The position numbers and the translations under genes are program-made. 64,000 nucleotides of DNA from Ifrita kowaldi (lineage: Eukaryota > Chordata > Aves > Passeriformes > Cinclosomatidae), in the NCBI GenBank assembly GCA_013398055.1, contig VZRS01001510.1, positions 124,001 to 188,000 of the forward strand. The letters run 5' to 3'. This document shows positions 59,462-64,000 of the stretch, one piece after another; position 1 is the first letter of the stretch, and every line of letters starts with the position of its first letter. The notes under the pieces were generated by a model. The model had not been told where the DNA came from. It saw nothing but the letters and a program-made list of their open reading frames with translations, and ran no database searches.

Positions 59462-61028
59462 TAAGAATTACAAAAGCCAGACACAAATCCTCTGACAATT
59501 GTCGCTGCTTGGAGTTACAACACATGCAGAGGATGGCAAAACCACTGTCAGTGAATCACCACAGAATGCGTCGATTTGCCTAATTCCTCGGGAGTCGTGA
59601 CATGACTCATTCCCAACCTGGAGACCAAAGGGAGGTTTTGAAGGAAAAATGTTGGATAAAGCAGGCTCGCTGCAGAAGAATGAGGACAGTTTTAACTCCA
59701 GCCTTTGATAAAATTTTATTAATGTTCTGTGATGTGATTGTAAAACAAGGCCATCCGTGTTTGGTAACATCAGGCACTCATCTTCAGTGGAACACATTGG
59801 CTGCATGCAGGTTGGACAATGCTGAGCAATTTCATTTCTTTCACTGACAAGTGCTGTCTAATGTTTTGATGTGTTTTTTTAATGCAGTTTTGTGACTGGT
59901 GTGCCTACTCTGCAGGCAGGGTCCTAAAGAAGCGAGGTGCTGTGAAAATACTACTCAAAAGACACCATCCTTCTTTTTCAGTGGGGATTTATCAAGCCTT
60001 GCGTCTGATTCACATGGGAAAAGAAATTTTGATTGTATGAGTCACTTCAGTCTTTGGATACTTAAAATGTATGGTGTGATCTGATGCATGATGAATGTGT
60101 TTGTGTATTTAAGAGTCTGTGGATGCTAATGGAAGTTACAGAGCCATATCTAGAAAAGAAGACGCTTCTGAGCGTATTGGTTCATTACTTTTCATCTATA
60201 CATAATCAGCTGCTGTTTCGAAGGGCTAAAAATATTCCTCAAAGTTTTATGTGTTTTAGGACTGCACTTCAGAAGTCCCCTACATCAGGTCTTTGTTTAA
60301 ACATCCCACTCATCTACCATTAACCATCTCATTGTGTTTCATTTCAGTTCTTTCCCAAAGCCTGCACACTATCTAATTAACACAAATTTTGTTGCTTGCT
60401 GCAAGCTTCCCTTCTCCAAGCTGTCAATCCCAAATAGGTTCACGAGAAATTTCAGCCTCCCTTTGTTAATTGCATTTGCAAAGTGACCTTTATTCTCTCT
60501 GGATACCTTCATTATTCACAGGTAGTTACTGAGTAACCTGTAGGAATGCTGCAGGCATGTCATCTCTTGTTAAGAGTTGTGCTCCCTGGCTATTCAGTGT
60601 TGGTGTTGTGGGACTGAGGACCCGACCCCTCTGGTATTGGCTCTAGCCTCCATTTGGAAAGGATGTTCATGAACCAAACTCAGTGAAACTTTTTAATTAA
60701 CAGGGATTTTCTAATGACAAATTGAGCTTGAAATAGCAAGAAAAAAATGTAGAGAAAAGTCCCGATATTTGTCATTCTCTTTAACCAACAGGTTGCATAT
60801 AGTATTTCAAACAAAATAATTAGTTGCATTTTTAATTAATACAGCCATGAAAACATATATTAAATACTTCTTATTCACCCTAGTTGTGGATTTCTTGGTG
60901 AGGATTCATTCTAAAAACTGCTCATGTCGAACTTAATGAAACTTTGTGAATAGTTTCATTTATAACCGGCAGCACTCTGAAACACATTGCTATTGAATTT
61001 TCTCATTCCTTGAATCAATGTTTATAAT

Positions 61029-61397
61029 AGAATCATCGAATGGTTTGGGTTGGGGGTGACCTTAAAAATCATCTAGTTCCAAACCCTGCCGTGAGCAGGG
61101 ACAACTTTCACTAGACCAGGTCGCTCAGAGCTCCGTCCAATCTGACCTGAAACGCTTCCAGGCATGGGGCATCCACAGCTTCTCTGGGAAACCTGTTCCA
61201 GTGCCACACCATTCTCACAGAGAATAATATCTTTCTAAGATTTAATCTGAACCTATTCTTTTCCAGTTTGAAGCCATTCTCCCTTGTCCTATCACTACAT
61301 GCCTTTGTAAATAGTCTCTCTCCACCTTTCTTATAGACTCCCTTCAGGTACTGGAAGGCCACAGTTAGGTTACTCCAAAGCCTTCTCTTCTCCATGA
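61029..61397 (-). mobile_element. CR1 LINE fragment with open C-terminal frame
   Basis: Minus-strand CR1 3' end about 370 bp long. The + strand opens with AGAATCATCGAATGGTTTGG. A minus frame of 94 codons (61111-61395) is still open and reads MEKRRLWSNLTVAFQYLKG, later HWNRFPREAVDAPCLEAFQ, the C-terminal end of CR1 ORF2. The open frame suggests a younger insertion than the others, but the copy lacks the catalytic domains. Confidence 0.92.
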
Positions 61398-62082
61398 CTA
61401 GTTAAGATTCACTTTACACACATGTATTTTTCCTCTCTCTCGTGAGTATCCTGTTGACCTATCTCCTTTCCTTTCCTGCTTTTGGCTGTGTTTTGCACAG
61501 GCAGTTTTATGATATTTGAACACCCATCACATTGCTCTGGCACCACACTGTAATGAGGTATGTAGGCAGAAGGGACCCAAGATTAATTTTAAGCTCAGGG
61601 TCCAAGCCCATCTCAGTTGCAATAAGTAATGTTATCTTTGTTTCATCCTTCTGCCGTTAGTACTGGGCAGAATTGTCACAGCATGAAGGAGCCAGGACAA
61701 CCAAAAATACCTTCTGAGTCTCTCTCAGGTCAAATATATCATCACCCTAGTCCTGTGCTGAATTTAAAGCAGTTCCAGTAGTGATGCCAGACAGTGACTC
61801 CAGTACCTATTCCTGCACCTAACAGAGAAATGACATAACACAAGAAGAAAAAGAAACTTTGAACCTGTCTGCCCCAGGACAGTAGGACCAGAAAGCATTT
61901 TCAGTGGTCCCACCACTGCCTTTAGGCACAAAGAAAAGGAACGAGGCCTCTCTGTCAAGTTTGCAGTACTATGTCCAAGAGTTCTCAGCCAATGACAACC
62001 CCTTTAGGTGGTCAGCATTAACCCATTAGCAGGAGGATTTGACAGCCACTATCACTTGAGCCAGTTAAAAACTTTTGCTTCC
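61398..62082. other. No gene recognised between two CR1 copies
   Basis: About 690 bp of unremarkable sequence between oppositely oriented CR1 fragments. Confidence 0.6.
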
Positions 62083-62220
62083 CTCCCTGGAAGTGTTTCA
62101 GGCCAGTTTGGATGAGGCTTTGAGCAATCAGGTCTAATGAAAGGTGTCCCTGCCCATGGCGGGGCAGTTGGAACTAGATGGTCTTTAAGGTCACTTCCAA
62201 CTGTAGTTCTATGATCTGTG
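62083..62220 (+). mobile_element. Short CR1 LINE 3' fragment
   Basis: CTGGAAGTGTTTCAGGCCAG, GGTGTCCCTGCCCATGGCGG, GGAACTAGATGGTCTTTAAG and TCACTTCCAACTGTAGTTCT then ATGATCTGTG: the last 138 bp of a CR1 element. Confidence 0.88.
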
Positions 62221-64000
62221 TGCCTTTAAACAAGAACAAAGGCCAAATGCACGTAGCAAAGGAGACACAGAGCCCATCCTCTTCTGAAAATGCACGTGCT
62301 ATGAACGATGACCTATGTCAGCCCACAACACTGTCCTGGCACTAAACTCTCCTTGGTAACATTACAAAACACCTGTTCCTTTCATATTTTATTTGTCGTT
62401 GTTATAATCATTGCTCCACAGAAGAGCAGAGGAACATTGCCCTTCCTTTCCCAGAAACTGTTCAGATCTGTACACTCATGTTGCAACTGCACCTCTCATA
62501 AATTGGCTGCTCAGCAGTGTTACAAATGCCGGGTGTATTGCAGTATTTTTCACTTTCAAGGCAGTGCATTTATCAAACACTGTTTTGGGATTACTCTGTT
62601 TCCCCATAATAGGTGACACTTATGCTACTTGCAGAGTTGTGACATTACCTTGGCTTTTGCCGGCAGCTGCCTGGTGCCATTCCTTGCAATGCCACCGATC
62701 TCTGCAGCAGGCATGGGAGGATTGACAATGGCTGCAGACTTCCCAGGGGTCAGGCTCTGTAACAGTGTTGTCCAGCTGCTGAACCGAACTGAAGGGCAAG
62801 ATGTGTTGATACAGAAACAGTGCAGGCAGTGTTGCATTTCTGAGGAGCTGCTAAGTGCTTACTCCTTTGGGAGCCAGCCATGGAGGTGTGGTCTGCAGGG
62901 CCTGGCATACAGCAGACACTGAATAAGGATAGGTTTACTCCATACTAATAATATCTGTTTACCTCTGGCAAAAAGTTCCTGCAGATTTTTGTTTCCTTTT
63001 TATTTTGTTGCAAATGTATTTTGGGAAAGCAAATTTATTCATGTGCACATGCTCTGGCTTTATTTGGCAACTTGAATGTCGTTTCTCATTTTGCTTAAGC
63101 TGCCCCTGCCTCCTGCACTGTTTGAACTAAATGGACAAAAAAAGGGAGATGTGTGTGTTGGGAAAAGAGTGGAGAAATTGTGTCTGGTTCGATGAGGTAA
63201 CAAAGCCTGTCTGAGATGAAGGGAATCTCTTGCTGTTATGCCAGTGCTGCTGGGAAGTTGCAGCAGCATTTGATATTGAGAAGACTTGTGTGCAACTTTG
63301 AGTTAGCAGACTACAGACTCACTGGCAACAGGGGTTTCTTTTTCTTCTGAGAGCAGTCTGGTGTCTGATATCTGCAACAAACTGCTGTGACAGTACTCTG
63401 TCCTGCTTCTGGTTTAAAAATATACCACTTGGTGGTACCAGGGGCAGGAGCTGGAGATGCCCACAGCATGGGCTGCTATTGGACTGGACCATCAGCCCAG
63501 GTGCTCAGGGGAGACTTCTATTTCCATGAACATTAGTTTCTTTGCAGTGCCCCAGCCTGCCAGGTCACAGGGAATGTCACTGCAATAGTGCAATTGTAGG
63601 AGGGATTTCTCTGGGTTGTGCTTCACCTTGATTATAAAGGTCGACTTTCTGCCAAAGGATACAACTGCAATTCACACCAGCTGTCTGAGTAACCATAGCA
63701 GAGTGACACATGGTGACCAGAGTTAAAGTCCAGACAGGAGATCATAGTGGTGAGCTTTCCATCTTGCAGAAGAAACATCACTGGGCTTCCCTTTCACCAT
63801 AGGCTGACCACTTGTCACAATAGCTGTTTTTAGGGCAAAAGTATTAAAGAAAACCTTATGTCCTTACTGTGGAGTGATACAGAAGCAGGAATCCTTCCCT
63901 TGCATGTAATCCTAAAGCATGTCACCATGTGATGCAGAGCCACCCTATTACGCATTTTGTGAGCCTTGCAAAATTTTGGGCTTTTGGTGTATGACTCATA
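62221..64000. other. No gene recognised
   Basis: Moderately GC-rich sequence to the window end. Open frames near 62300-62920 overlap on both strands and show no domain. No repeat was recognised. Confidence 0.55.

Larger units (their letters stand above)
54565..61028. other. No gene recognised; one possible old CR1
   Basis: Mixed composition. Open frames of 157 codons (56558-57031) and 159 codons (58097-58576) lack domains, splice support or similarity that I recognise. The stretch 59480-59620 has several CpGs and an AP-1-like TGACTCA near 59607. A single N stands at 59461 after a pyrimidine-rich run. Confidence 0.5.

Noticed and set aside
14401..64000. TIAM2 coding exons, expected from mammalian gene order
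   Set aside because: No frame resembles its PH, RBD, PDZ or RhoGEF domains. At most untranslated exons could be present.

Overview
This is vertebrate nuclear DNA, most likely from a bird and probably a songbird. The evidence is a spliced gene with GT-AG introns, at least five clear and several older CR1 (chicken repeat 1) LINE copies, and two short elements whose head resembles tRNA-Ile and whose tail resembles CR1. That combination matches the TguSINE1 family described from zebra finch. There are no operons, CRISPR arrays or prokaryotic features. Much of the sequence is AT-rich and CpG-poor. It is an assembled scaffold with one 52-base N gap (33755-33806) and five single Ns.

Region 1 (1 to about 14.4 kb) is the 3' two thirds of SCAF8 on the + strand. 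SCAF8 is a nuclear protein that binds the RNA polymerase II CTD and RNA. Eleven coding exons join in one continuous frame into 1,031 residues ending at a TAA at 13380-13382. They encode, in order, an acidic/SR-type Arg-Ser segment, one RRM, Pro-rich linkers, a 13-copy array of about 15 residues, Arg/Asp-rich repeats and a conserved acidic C-terminus. The N-terminal CTD-interaction domain lies upstream of the window. A 3' UTR with a good poly(A) signal ends near 14.4 kb.

Region 2 (about 14.4-64 kb) has no coding exon that I recognise. In mammals the gene downstream of SCAF8 is TIAM2, so this may be intergenic or 5' TIAM2 territory, but no TIAM2 coding sequence is visible. It holds CR1 copies of several ages, two tRNA-derived SINEs, small simple repeats and a few CpG-richer islets with splice-like borders. 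The islets at 26.3 kb and 50.6 kb are the best candidates for untranslated exons or regulatory elements.

Region 3 (41.1-43.7 kb) is a long, decayed CR1 copy disrupted by two blocks bounded by single Ns. Each block copies sequence 1.6-1.9 kb upstream in the window, and a 70-bp direct duplication flanks the second. This looks like a gap-filling or contig-merging error rather than biology.

I did not find a new biological system. The points most worth checking are the in-frame minisatellite in SCAF8, the misassembled CR1 and the two candidate non-coding exons.
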